A stretch of DNA of 64,000 nucleotides from Nocardioides sp. zg-1308 (GTDB lineage Bacteria > Actinomycetota > Actinomycetes > Propionibacteriales > Nocardioidaceae), in the NCBI RefSeq assembly GCF_013155375.1, contig NZ_JABJQY010000002.1:1674001-1738000 (forward strand), written 5' to 3'. Numbering within the stretch: position 1 is the stretch's first letter; each line of letters opens with the position of its first letter. A model generated the notes under the pieces. It searched no databases. It was not told the DNA's origin and saw nothing but the letters and a program-made list of their open reading frames with translations. Below, one piece after another: positions 16,895-25,124 of this stretch. The position numbers and the translations under genes are program-made.

Positions 16895-18083
16895 GGAGGC
16901 CCGCCCCCCGTCGCGCCAGGACGCAGTGGTCATCCCCATCGGCACCGGCGGACGTCCCGGGCGCGGCTCGGGCAGCGCGCGGCCGTCCTCGGCGGCCCGC
17001 AACCTCGCGCCCAAGCCCCGCAACGCGCGGCCTCCCGCCAAGAAGGCAGCCACCCAGCCTGCCGCAGAGCCGGACACCCAGCCTGCTGCTGAGCCTGCTG
17101 GCGAGCCGGCCGCTCCGGCTGCGTCCACCCCGACCGGCCCGGGGCCCACCCCGCCGCGTCCCCCGGTCACCGCTGCGGGGCCCACCGACGGCATCCCCGT
17201 CGGCGACTGGCTCTCCGCCCTGCAGGACGCGGCCGTCGAGGTGTTCGGCGACGACTGGGAGCGCCGCCTGGCCGAGCTGATGGCGTTCGTGCGCCGTCGC
17301 CTCGAGGGCGACTACGAGATCGACGACTACGGCTTCGACCGCGAGCTCACCGAGCGCTTCTTCATGACCGCCCTGCGCCCCGTGGCGGAGAAGTGGTTCC
17401 GCCTCGAGGTCCGCGGCCTGGAGAACATCCCGGCCGAGGGCGGCGCCCTCGTGGTGTCCAACCACTCGGGCACGGTGCCCGTGGACGGCCTCATGACCAT
17501 GCTCGCGGTGCACGACCACGCCCACCGCTTCCTGCGGCCGCTCGGCGCGGACCTGGTGTTCAAGCTGCCGCTGGTGAGCTCGCTGGCGCGCAAGTCGGGA
17601 GCCACCCTCGCCTGCATCGAGGACGCCGAGCGGATGCTGTCCGGCGGCGAGCTGGTGGGGGTGTGGCCCGAGGGCTTCAAGGGCATCGGCAAGCCGTTCA
17701 GCGAGCGCTACAAGCTGCAGCGCTTCGGTCGCGGGGGCTTCGTGTCCGCGGCCCTGCGCACCGGCGTACCCATCATCCCGCTCTCGGTGGTGGGCGCCGA
17801 GGAGATCTACCCGCTGGTCGGCAACGTCCCTTCGCTGGCCCGGCTGCTCGGCGTGCCCTACATCCCGATCACGCCGTTCTTCCCGTGGCTGGGTCCGCTC
17901 GGGCTGGTGCCGCTGCCGTCGAAGTGGATCCTCGAGTTCGGGGAGCCGATCCGCACGGACTCCTACGACGCGACAGAGGCCGAGGACCCGATGCTCGTCT
18001 TCAACGTCACCGACCAGGTGCGCGAGACCATCCAGCACACGTTGTTCGACCTGCTCCGCGAGCGCGGCGGGGTCTTCGGCTAG
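16887..18083 (+). CDS. 1-acyl-glycerol-phosphate acyltransferase-like (PlsC family) protein
   Basis: The 398-residue protein has an unusual N-terminal third: about 100 residues rich in Pro, Ala and basic residues with QPAAEP repeats, probably disordered. The acyltransferase domain begins near residue 165 (FRLEVRGLENIP), with the active-site block VVSNHSGTVPVDG (HX6D instead of the usual HX4D) and VGVWPEGFKGIG as the substrate-binding motif. The same variant motif is found in mycobacterial Rv0502 as I recall it. It uses a GTG start inside the epimerase gene. Probable lipid acyl transfer at the inner membrane face; substrate uncertain. Confidence 0.8.
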   Translation: MPEEARPPSRQDAVVIPIGTGGRPGRGSGSARPSSAARNLAPKPRNARPPAKKAATQPAAEPDTQPAAEPAGEPAAPAASTPTGPGPTPPRPPVTAAGPTDGIPVGDWLSALQDAAVEVFGDDWERRLAELMAFVRRRLEGDYEIDDYGFDRELTERFFMTALRPVAEKWFRLEVRGLENIPAEGGALVVSNHSGTVPVDGLMTMLAVHDHAHRFLRPLGADLVFKLPLVSSLARKSGATLACIEDAERMLSGGELVGVWPEGFKGIGKPFSERYKLQRFGRGGFVSAALRTGVPIIPLSVVGAEEIYPLVGNVPSLARLLGVPYIPITPFFPWLGPLGLVPLPSKWILEFGEPIRTDSYDATEAEDPMLVFNVTDQVRETIQHTLFDLLRERGGVFG

Positions 18084-18122
18084 ACGGCGCAGGGCCAGTC
18101 AGGGCCCGTCGGCGCCGGTCGG

Positions 18123-19526
18123 TCAGGGCCGGTTCGGGCCGGGCAGCAGGCCGCCGGTCGCGTTGCCGAGGTTGAGGCCGGTGAGCCCGTTGAGCGTGCC
18201 GGTCACCTCGCTGATGAGGCCGCCGGTGGCGTCGTCGACGTCGGAGGTCAGGCCGCCGAGCGCGCCACCGGTGACGCCGTTGAGCTGGCTGGCGAGGTCG
18301 CCCGTGGTGCTGGTGACGGTCCCGGTGACCCCCTGCGTGAGGTCCTTGACGCCCTGGGTCGGGTCGGGCCGGGTGGTCGGCACGCTCTGGGTCGGGATGG
18401 GCGCGACGGGGGAGGGCGTCTGCGTCGGCAGCCCCGGCCGGGTGGTCGGGGCCGGTGTCGTGGGCCCGGTGGTGGGCCCGGTCGTCGCCCCGGGCGTCGG
18501 AGTGGTCGTCGGAGCCGCCGTGGTGGTCGCGGTGCCGGGGACGTCGGTCGGCCCGGCCGGCGGCGGCCCGAGCTCCGGAGGAACCTCGAGGCCCGTGAGG
18601 TCCTGGCCCGAGACGGGCGCCGCCTCGAGGGTGGCCTCGTCAGTGTCGAGGCCGGTCAGCAGGTCGGTGGGCAGGCCGGCGCTCGTGAGCAGGAACTCCG
18701 GGGTCGTCGTGATCCCGCCCTCGCAGCCGCCGCAGGCGCTGCTCACCTCGAGGTCGAGGTCGCTGAGGGTGCGTCCGGCCGCGACGAGGTCCTCGCGGGC
18801 GCTGAGCGGCAGCTGGTCCTCGAGCTCCACGAGGCGGTCCATGCTCGTCGCGGTGAACTCGCGTGCCGCCTCGACGTCCGCCTGCACGTCGGCCTCGGCG
18901 CCACCAGCGCCACCGGCGCCACCGGCGTCGTAGGCCGTCAGGATGCTGCGGACGCCCTCGCTGGACTGCTGCGTGAAGTCCTCGAGCGTGTCGGGCACCA
19001 GCTGCTCGCGACCCCCCTCGCCGGCAGCGATCTCCTCGAGCTCGTCGAGACGTGTGTCGGCCTGCGCCAGCAGGGTGCGCCCACGCGCGGCGTCGTCGTC
19101 GGCGAGGCGGACCTGGGCGGACTCGATGCCGCGCTTGACGCCGTAGAGCGACTCGCCGGGCAGCGCGGTCTGGGCTGCCACCGCCATGGTGGCCGCGGCG
19201 CCGACGAGGGCCGCACCGCCGAGCACCGCGCCGAGGCGGCGCTGGCGGGTGCGCACCGTGGCCGGCATCGCGAGACGCGCGGGTGCGGAGGGCCGGGAGG
19301 GCCGGGGGACCAGGACGGTGTCGGCCTCGGCCATCAGCCGCTCGCGCAGGGAGCTGACGAACTCCGGACGGGCGGCGACGTCGGGCACGGACCGCAGGTC
19401 CGAGACGACCCCGAGGAGGTCGGCGTAGCGCGCCGCCTCGTCATCCGTGAGCGGGGTGCCGGGTCGCCGGGAGAGGAGCGCCTCGAACTCGTCGGCACGC
19501 CGTCGCGCCGCGAAGGGGGCTGTCAT
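18123..19526 (-). CDS. DUF5667-type membrane protein, probable anti-sigma partner of the BldN-like sigma factor
   Basis: The 467-residue protein has a cytosolic N-terminus of about 95 residues (RRADEFEALLSRRPGTPLTD start), one transmembrane helix at about 97-120, and then the DUF5667 pattern with LPGESLYGVKRGIESAQ directly after the membrane. The outer part carries helical repeats, a CGGC pair near residue 265, and a long Thr/Pro-rich linker with PTTT and TTGPTT repeats to the C-terminus. It lies 79 bp downstream of the sigma gene on the same strand, the layout of an ECF sigma/membrane anti-sigma pair. That partnership is inferred; DUF5667 itself is uncharacterised. Confidence 0.75.
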   Translation of the reverse strand: MTAPFAARRRADEFEALLSRRPGTPLTDDEAARYADLLGVVSDLRSVPDVAARPEFVSSLRERLMAEADTVLVPRPSRPSAPARLAMPATVRTRQRRLGAVLGGAALVGAAATMAVAAQTALPGESLYGVKRGIESAQVRLADDDAARGRTLLAQADTRLDELEEIAAGEGGREQLVPDTLEDFTQQSSEGVRSILTAYDAGGAGGAGGAEADVQADVEAAREFTATSMDRLVELEDQLPLSAREDLVAAGRTLSDLDLEVSSACGGCEGGITTTPEFLLTSAGLPTDLLTGLDTDEATLEAAPVSGQDLTGLEVPPELGPPPAGPTDVPGTATTTAAPTTTPTPGATTGPTTGPTTPAPTTRPGLPTQTPSPVAPIPTQSVPTTRPDPTQGVKDLTQGVTGTVTSTTGDLASQLNGVTGGALGGLTSDVDDATGGLISEVTGTLNGLTGLNLGNATGGLLPGPNRP

Positions 19527-19605
19527 CGGGATCGTCCTGTCTCACTGCTGGTGGTTCCTCCCACACAGACGAACGACCGGGACGAGGTGCGGGTTACGGG
19601 AGAGG

Positions 19606-20430
19606 TCACGAGTCCCTCAACCCCTCGGGCAGGAGCTTGGCGAGGTTGCGGACGCCGCGCAGCTGCAGCTGCTTGACGGCGCCGTCCGAGCGGTGGAGGG
19701 CCAGCGCCGTCTCCGCGATCGAGAGTCCCTGCAGGAAGCGCATGATCAGGCACTCACGCTGCTCGGTGGGCAGCTCGGTGAGGGCCTTGAGCAGCACCTC
19801 GTTGGTGAGCCCGGCGATGACCGTGCCCTCGGGTCCCTCGGTGGCGTCGTCGTGCGGCGTCATGTCCTCGGTCGTCATCTCCAGGCGGGTGCGTCCGGCC
19901 TTGAAGTGATCGGTGGTGAGGTTGCGCGCGATGGTCATCAGCCAGGCGCCGAAGTCCTTGCCCTGCCACCGGAAGCCGTTCATGCTCCGCAGCGCGCGGA
20001 AGAAGGTCTCGGAGGTGAGGTCCTCGGCGAGCACCTGCGAGCGGGTGCGGTGGTAGAGGAACCGGTAGACCGAGGCCTGGTAGTGGTCGTAGAGGAGCCC
20101 GAACGCGTCCTTGTCGCCCGCGCGGGCCAGCTCGACGAGGGCGATCAGCCGCTCGCGCTCGGCCTCGTCGGCCTCGGACGACGTGGCCTGGTCCTCGTCG
20201 CCGACCGGTGCGGAGCCCGCGGTCCACGACCGGCCGGGCACGGCGTCGTCGCCGCCGGGACGGGCGGTGGAGCCCGGTGCGGTGGTCTCGGACAGCAGCA
20301 CGTGCGCCGGGAGCGCACCCGCGGGCGTGGCGGACAGCTGCGGCTGCGGGGCGAGGACGGCGAGGACCGCGCGGCGCAGCGCGTCCATGCCTTCGTCGAA
20401 GGCATGCTCGAGGTCGCGTGTCGAGCGCAT
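19606..20430 (-). CDS. ECF-type RNA polymerase sigma factor, BldN-like, with long N-terminal extension
   Basis: The 274-residue protein has sigma region 2 at about residues 94-175 (GLLYDHYQASVYRFLYHRT, then LTSETFFRALRSM and WLMTIARNLTTDHFK) and region 4 at about 215-270 (LPTEQRECLIMRFLQGLSIAE, then LHRSDGAVKQLQLRGVRNL). The first 93 residues are a low-complexity extension absent from most ECF factors. Streptomyces sigma BldN has a similar pro-sequence (about 86 residues) and sits in the same neighbourhood as rex-hemACD and bS22 genes, so orthology is likely. A GGGAGGGGGA ribosome site and TATCGT minus-10-like element precede the ATG. Confidence 0.85.
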   Translation of the reverse strand: MRSTRDLEHAFDEGMDALRRAVLAVLAPQPQLSATPAGALPAHVLLSETTAPGSTARPGGDDAVPGRSWTAGSAPVGDEDQATSSEADEAERERLIALVELARAGDKDAFGLLYDHYQASVYRFLYHRTRSQVLAEDLTSETFFRALRSMNGFRWQGKDFGAWLMTIARNLTTDHFKAGRTRLEMTTEDMTPHDDATEGPEGTVIAGLTNEVLLKALTELPTEQRECLIMRFLQGLSIAETALALHRSDGAVKQLQLRGVRNLAKLLPEGLRDS

Positions 20431-20536
20431 GCAGGTCCCCCTCCCGGTTGCAGCAGTGTCCACGATAAGTGGCCCCCGTGTCCGTGTGAACCCGTGGGTA
20501 ACCCGGAGTTGCAGCGCGCGGTGGCCCGATCCCACC

Positions 20537-21424
20537 TCAAGAGGTGGAGTGCCGGCCCCGCAGCCCGATCCCGGCGACGACGGCGCCCGACACCGCGCCG
20601 GCCGTCGCGGCCGCGACCAGCCCGGCCCGTGCCGCCTTGCGCCCGGTGCGGTAGTCGCGGACCCGCCAGCCGGCGGCCCGGGCGTGGGCGCGCAGGCGCG
20701 CGTCCGGGTTGATGGCGCACGGGTCGCCGACGAGCGAGAGCATCGGCAGGTCGTTGCTGGAGTCGGAGTACGCCGAGCAGCGGGCGAGGTCGAGGCCCTC
20801 GCGGGCGGCGAGCGCCTTGACGGCCTCGGCCTTGGCCGGGCCGTGCAGCAGGTCACCGACCAGCCGCCCGGTGTAGACGCCGTCGACGTGCTCGGCGACG
20901 GTGCCCATCGCGCCGGTGAGGCCGAGCCGGCGGGCGATGACGGCGGCGATCTCGATGGGCGCCGCGGTCACCAGCCAGACCCGCTGGCCCTCGTCGAGGT
21001 GCATCTGGGCCAGGGCGCGGGTGCCCGGCCAGATCCGGTGGGCCATGCCCTCGTCGAAGATCTCCTCGGTGAGCTCCTCGAGCTCGGCGGTGGTGTGGCC
21101 GGCGATGAAGGACAGCGCGGAGTTGCGCGCGTCGGCCACGTGCTCGGGGTCCTCGACGCCGACGACGCGGAAGTAGGCCTGCTTCCACGCCGCCGCGGCG
21201 ATCTCGCGCGTGGTGAAGAACTCCCGTCGGTGCAGGCCTCGCGCGAGGTGGAAGATGCTGGCGCCCTGCATGATCGTGTTGTCGACGTCGAAGAACGCCG
21301 CGGCGCCCGGGTCGGTCGGGGTGGTGAGGGCGTTCTCGACCTCCGCGGACGCCGCCGCGGCCTCGCCCGCGAGCGCCGATCGCTGCTGCAGGTCGAGCCG
21401 GCGAGAGCGCTCGGATCGGGTCAT
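20537..21424 (-). CDS. HAD-IB family phosphatase with C-terminal membrane segment (SerB1-like)
   Basis: The 295-residue protein has the HAD nucleophile motif [13 protein letters not shown] (about residues 44-56), VWLVTAAP as motif II and [11 protein letters not shown] as motif III/IV. A hydrophobic C-terminal stretch ([20 protein letters not shown]) may anchor it in the membrane. It resembles the mycobacterial gene called serB1 that lies near hemA; whether it acts on phosphoserine is unproven. The start is the ATG at 21422-21424: a TACGCT hexamer (minus strand, 21431-21436) stands 6 nt before it. It is divergent from the acyl-CoA ligase gene, 31 bp away. Confidence 0.82.
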   Translation of the reverse strand: MTRSERSRRLDLQQRSALAGEAAAASAEVENALTTPTDPGAAAFFDVDNTIMQGASIFHLARGLHRREFFTTREIAAAAWKQAYFRVVGVEDPEHVADARNSALSFIAGHTTAELEELTEEIFDEGMAHRIWPGTRALAQMHLDEGQRVWLVTAAPIEIAAVIARRLGLTGAMGTVAEHVDGVYTGRLVGDLLHGPAKAEAVKALAAREGLDLARCSAYSDSSNDLPMLSLVGDPCAINPDARLRAHARAAGWRVRDYRTGRKAARAGLVAAATAGAVSGAVVAGIGLRGRHSTS

Positions 21425-21455
21425 CGCGTCAGCGTAGCTGTGGAAGGATCGCGGC

Positions 21456-23012
21456 ATGCCGCGCAACGACGTCTCCGCCCTGGTGGCCGAGGCCGCCGCG
21501 GACGTCCCCGACCGGCGGGCCCTCGTCGAGGGCGGCGGCCGGTCGCTGACGTGGGCCGGTCTCGAGGACGAGGTGGCCCGGATCGCCACCGGTCTCGGTG
21601 CGCGCGACATCCGCGCCGGGCATCGCGTGATGATCGTGGTGGGCAACCGCATCGAGTTCGTCACGACCTACCTCGGCGTGCTGCGCGCCCAGGTCGTCGC
21701 CGTGCCGGTCAACCCGCGCTCCACCGCCGACGAGGTGGCGCGGATGGTCGCCGACTCCGGCGCGCGCCTGGTGGTGGTCGACGAGTCCGCGGTCGACGTC
21801 GTCCGCGCCGCCCTGTCCGGCCTGTCCGGGCACGGGGCGACCCCCGCGCCCACCGTCGTGGTGACCGGCACAGAGCCCGCGGAGGGGGAGCTCGCGCTCG
21901 CCGACCTGCGCGCGGACGTCGTACGCCCCGTCCCCCCGCTGCCGGACCCCGAGAAGCTGGCGGCGCTGCTCTACACCGGCGGCACGTCGGGCCGTCCGCG
22001 GGCGGCGATGCTGAGCCACCGCGCCCTGCTCGCCAACATCGAGCAGGTCGCCGCCGTGGAGCCGCCGATGATGCACGGCGACGACGTCGTCCTCGGCGCG
22101 CTCCCGCTCTTCCACGTCTACGGGCTCAACGCGGTCCTCGGCGGCGTCCTGCGGCACCGTGCCCGGCTGCTCCTCGTCGAGCACTTCGAGCCGCAGGCCG
22201 TGCTGGACCTCATCGAGGACGAGGCGTGCAGCGTGGTGCCCGTCGCACCGCCCGTCTTCGCGCACTGGCTGCCCGACGAGCACCTCGCGGAGCGGATGGG
22301 CCCCGTCCGGCTGGTGCTGTCGGGGTCCGCGCCGCTCGCGGCGGAGGTCGTCGAGCAGTTCACGGCGACCACCGGCGTCCCGGTCCACCAGGGCTACGGG
22401 CTGACCGAGGCGGCGCCCGTCGTGACGAGCACCCTGTGCAGCAACCCGCCGCAGCCCGGCTCGGTGGGCGCCGCCCTGCCGGGCATCGAGCTGCGGCTGG
22501 TCGACGAGACCCGCGGCCGGGTCGCGACCGAGGACCCGGGCGAGATCCAGGTGCGCGGCGACAACCTCTTCAGCGGCTACTGGCCCGACGGGGCCGACGG
22601 CCCGGACGGGGACGGCTGGTTCCGCACCGGCGACGTCGGCTTCCTCGACGCCAGCGGCGACCTCTTCCTCGTCGACCGCGTCGAGGAGCTGGTGCTCGTC
22701 AGCGGCTTCCACGTCTACCCGTCCGAGGTCGAGGACGTGCTGCGCGAGGTGGACGGCGTCCTCGACGCGGCCGTCGTCGGTGCCCCCGACGCCGACACCG
22801 GCGAGTCGGTCGTCGCCTACGTCGTCGCCAGCGGCGACCCCTCCGGCGTCGAGGAGGCGGTCCGCGCCCACGCCGCCGAGCGGCTGGCCCGCTTCAAGCA
22901 GCCCGCGCGGATCGAGGTCGTCGACACCCTGCCGCTCACCGTGACGGGCCGGGTCCAGAAGGGACGGCTCCGCGGGCTGGAGCGGCGCCGCGTCCTGGGG
23001 CTGCTCGAGTGA
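21456..23012 (+). CDS. AMP-dependent acyl-CoA synthetase/ligase, A10 lysine replaced by arginine
   Basis: The 518-residue ANL-family enzyme shows the P-loop [15 protein letters not shown] (about 170-184; the usual PKG is PRA here), [30 protein letters not shown] and the hinge region [23 protein letters not shown]. The C-terminal catalytic motif, normally PxTxSGKxxR, reads [13 protein letters not shown], so the adenylation lysine is Arg. Activity may be reduced or altered. GGAAGGATC precedes the ATG. It overlaps the glutaredoxin gene by 4 bp. A fatty or aromatic acid substrate is likely but unassigned. Confidence 0.85.
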   Translation: MPRNDVSALVAEAAADVPDRRALVEGGGRSLTWAGLEDEVARIATGLGARDIRAGHRVMIVVGNRIEFVTTYLGVLRAQVVAVPVNPRSTADEVARMVADSGARLVVVDESAVDVVRAALSGLSGHGATPAPTVVVTGTEPAEGELALADLRADVVRPVPPLPDPEKLAALLYTGGTSGRPRAAMLSHRALLANIEQVAAVEPPMMHGDDVVLGALPLFHVYGLNAVLGGVLRHRARLLLVEHFEPQAVLDLIEDEACSVVPVAPPVFAHWLPDEHLAERMGPVRLVLSGSAPLAAEVVEQFTATTGVPVHQGYGLTEAAPVVTSTLCSNPPQPGSVGAALPGIELRLVDETRGRVATEDPGEIQVRGDNLFSGYWPDGADGPDGDGWFRTGDVGFLDASGDLFLVDRVEELVLVSGFHVYPSEVEDVLREVDGVLDAAVVGAPDADTGESVVAYVVASGDPSGVEEAVRAHAAERLARFKQPARIEVVDTLPLTVTGRVQKGRLRGLERRRVLGLLE

Positions 23013-23263
23013 CCGCCACGCCGGCCCCGGCCCGGGTCACCCTCTACTCCCGGCAGGGCTGCCACCTGTGCGACGACGCACGGGTGGTGGTCGCGGCCGT
23101 GTGCGCGGACCTGGGGGAGTCGTTCGACGAGGTCGACATCGACGCCGACCCCGACCTCGTCGACCGCTTCGGCGACGAGGTCCCGGTGACGTTCGTCGAC
23201 GGGCGCCAGCACGACTTCTGGCGCGTCGACGAGGCGCGCCTGCGGGCCGCGCTCGGCTCCTGA
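23009..23263 (+). CDS. glutaredoxin-like thiol-disulfide protein
   Basis: The 84-residue protein has the thioredoxin-fold start RVTLYSRQGCHLCDDA with a CHLC redox pair (about residues 18-21), then VDIDADPDLVDRFGDEVPVTFVDG with the cis-Pro motif VPVTF. It is of the DUF836/glutaredoxin-like family that lies next to hemA in mycobacteria (Rv0508). The GTG start overlaps the ligase stop. It probably reduces protein disulfides in the cytosol; its partner is unknown. Confidence 0.85.
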   Translation: MTATPAPARVTLYSRQGCHLCDDARVVVAAVCADLGESFDEVDIDADPDLVDRFGDEVPVTFVDGRQHDFWRVDEARLRAALGS

Positions 23264-23298
23264 GGGAAGGCGACCGCCCGGCTGCGCGTTGCACCGAC

Positions 23299-24267
23299 GT
23301 GAGGCTCTCCCTGCTCGACCGCTCGCGGACGCGCCTCGGCGCGCCCGATGCCGAGGCGATCGGGGCGACGGTGGCCCGCGCCGTGCACGCGGAGCAGGTC
23401 GGCTACGACCGCTACTGGGTCGCCGAGCACCACGGGGTGCCGGGCATCGCCTCCGGGACGCCCGCCGTGCTCCTCGCCGCGATCGGCGCGCGGACCTCCC
23501 GCATCAGGATCGGCTCCGGCGGCGTCATGCTGCCCCTGCACCAGCCGGTGGTCGTCGCCGAGCAGTTCCTCGTGCTCGACGCCCTGCACCCGGGACGGGT
23601 CGACCTCGGGATCGGGCGGTCGCTCGGGTTCACGCCGCCCGTGCGCCGAGCGCTGCGGCGCGAGCTCGACGCCGTGGACACCTTCGAGGAGGACCTCGCC
23701 GAGCTGCGTCGCTACCTCGAGGGCACGGCCGAGGTGACGGTGCGGCCCGTCACCGGTCGGCCGGTGCCGGTGCACCTCCTCGCCACCGGGCGCGGGCTCG
23801 AGGCCGCCGCTCGTCTCGGGCTGCCCGTCGTCGTCGGCGGACCCGTCCTCGACTCCGACGAGCTGCCGGAGGCGCTGGCCCGCTACCGCCGCGGGTTCCG
23901 TCCGCACGGGGACAGCGCTCCGCGCGTGACGATCTCGCTGGACGCGCTCGTCGCGGACGACGACGCCACCGCGCGCGAGCTCGCCCTGCCCGAGGCGTAC
24001 GCGATGGCGGTGTCGCGCCAGACCGGCGAGTTCCCGCCGCTCGAAGGCGTGGCCGCGATCCGCAGCTCGCCGTGGCCGAGCCAGGTGGAGCGCCGCGTCG
24101 AGGCGTCGCTGGACCGGGCCGTGGCGGGGAGCCCCGCGACCGTGCGGCGCCGCCTCGAGGCGCTGGTCGCGCGGACCGGCGCCGACGAGCTGCTGGCGAG
24201 CGCCTCGACCCACGACCGAGACGCCCTGCTCGCCTCGGACCGGATGCTCGCCGAGCTCCTGCGATGA
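23299..24267 (+). CDS. LLM-class flavin-dependent oxidoreductase
   Basis: The 322-residue protein is a luciferase-like TIM barrel: GYDRYWVAEHHGVPGIASGTP is the classic N-terminal block (about 37-57), followed by IRIGSGGVMLPLHQPVVVAEQF and LGIGRSLG. Family members use FMN or coenzyme F420, and actinobacteria use both; the cofactor cannot be decided here. It uses a GTG start 35 bp after the glutaredoxin stop. No obvious terminator follows before the rex promoter. Confidence 0.85.
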   Translation: MRLSLLDRSRTRLGAPDAEAIGATVARAVHAEQVGYDRYWVAEHHGVPGIASGTPAVLLAAIGARTSRIRIGSGGVMLPLHQPVVVAEQFLVLDALHPGRVDLGIGRSLGFTPPVRRALRRELDAVDTFEEDLAELRRYLEGTAEVTVRPVTGRPVPVHLLATGRGLEAAARLGLPVVVGGPVLDSDELPEALARYRRGFRPHGDSAPRVTISLDALVADDDATARELALPEAYAMAVSRQTGEFPPLEGVAAIRSSPWPSQVERRVEASLDRAVAGSPATVRRRLEALVARTGADELLASASTHDRDALLASDRMLAELLR

Positions 24268-24373
24268 GGGTCGCGACGGGTCGCGTTACGCCTCCTCGGA
24301 CCCTCCGCGCAAATCGCGGGACCCCCGCCGCAGGTGGGTCTTCTCACATGTGCTAGGCCACGCTCGGCTCGTT

Positions 24374-24402
24374 TTGTTCTCCCGTTCACAAACTCCTACA
24401 GT
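24374..24402 (+). promoter_or_regulatory. rex-hem operon promoter with overlapping Rex operator
   Basis: TTGTTCTCCCGTTCACAA (24374-24391) keeps a perfect right half of the Rex operator consensus TTGTGAA-N4-TTCACAA and the TTGT of the left half. A TACAGT minus-10 follows at 24397-24402, and a minus-35 at the optimal 17-bp distance would be TTGTTC, inside the operator. Rex bound here would block RNA polymerase, giving NADH-responsive autorepression as known for Streptomyces rex-hemACD. Confidence 0.75.
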
Positions 24403-24449
24403 GGCGGAGTCAGGCGATTCCCGTCACCTGGCTGGAAAGAAGCAGCGCT

Positions 24450-25124
24450 GTGACTGCACGGACCCCCGACTCTGCCCGGGACATCCCCGAGGCGACCGTC
24501 GCCAGGCTTCCCGTGTACCTGCGTGCCCTCATCGGCCTCGCCGAGGACGGGACCACCACCTGCTCCAGCGAGGAGCTCGCCGCCTCCGCCGGCGTCAACA
24601 GCGCCAAGCTCCGCAAGGACCTGTCCTACCTCGGCAGCTACGGCACCCGCGGCGTCGGCTACGACGTGGAGTACCTGCGCTACCAGATCGCCCGCGAGAT
24701 CGGCGTCACCCAGGACTGGCCCGTGGTCATCGTGGGCATCGGCAACCTCGGCCACGCCCTCGCCAACTACTCCGGCTTCCGCAGCCGCGGCTTCCGGGTC
24801 GTGGCGCTGCTCGACGCCGACCCCGCACGGCACGCCGAGGTCGTGGCCGGCCTCGACGTCCGCTCCTTCGAGGACCTCGAGTCCATCGTCGCCGAGCACG
24901 CCGTCGCCATCGGCGTGATCGCCACCCCGGCGGTCGCCGCGCAGTCCGTGGCGGACCGGATGGTCGCCTGCGGCATCACCAGCATCCTCAACTTCGCGCC
25001 GACCGTCCTGTCGGTGCCCGACGGCGTCGACGTGCGCAAGGTGGACCTGTCCATCGAGCTGCAGATCCTCGCCTACCACGAGCAGCGGAAGGCGATCGTG
25101 CCCGGATCGGAGAGTGTCTCGTGA
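24450..25124 (+). CDS. rex: redox-sensing transcriptional repressor Rex
   Basis: The 224-residue protein has the winged-helix DNA-binding domain at residues 15-80 (TVARLPVYLRAL then SSEELAASAGVNSAKLRKDLSYLG) and the NADH-binding Rossmann domain with VVIVGIGNLGHALANY (about 92-107), VALLDADP and IGVIATPA. Rex senses the NADH/NAD ratio and represses respiratory genes when NAD is plentiful. A GTG start follows GGAAAGAAG. It heads the hem operon, overlaps hemA by 4 bp, and has candidate binding sites at its own promoter and before nuoA. Confidence 0.95.
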   Translation: MTARTPDSARDIPEATVARLPVYLRALIGLAEDGTTTCSSEELAASAGVNSAKLRKDLSYLGSYGTRGVGYDVEYLRYQIAREIGVTQDWPVVIVGIGNLGHALANYSGFRSRGFRVVALLDADPARHAEVVAGLDVRSFEDLESIVAEHAVAIGVIATPAVAAQSVADRMVACGITSILNFAPTVLSVPDGVDVRKVDLSIELQILAYHEQRKAIVPGSESVS

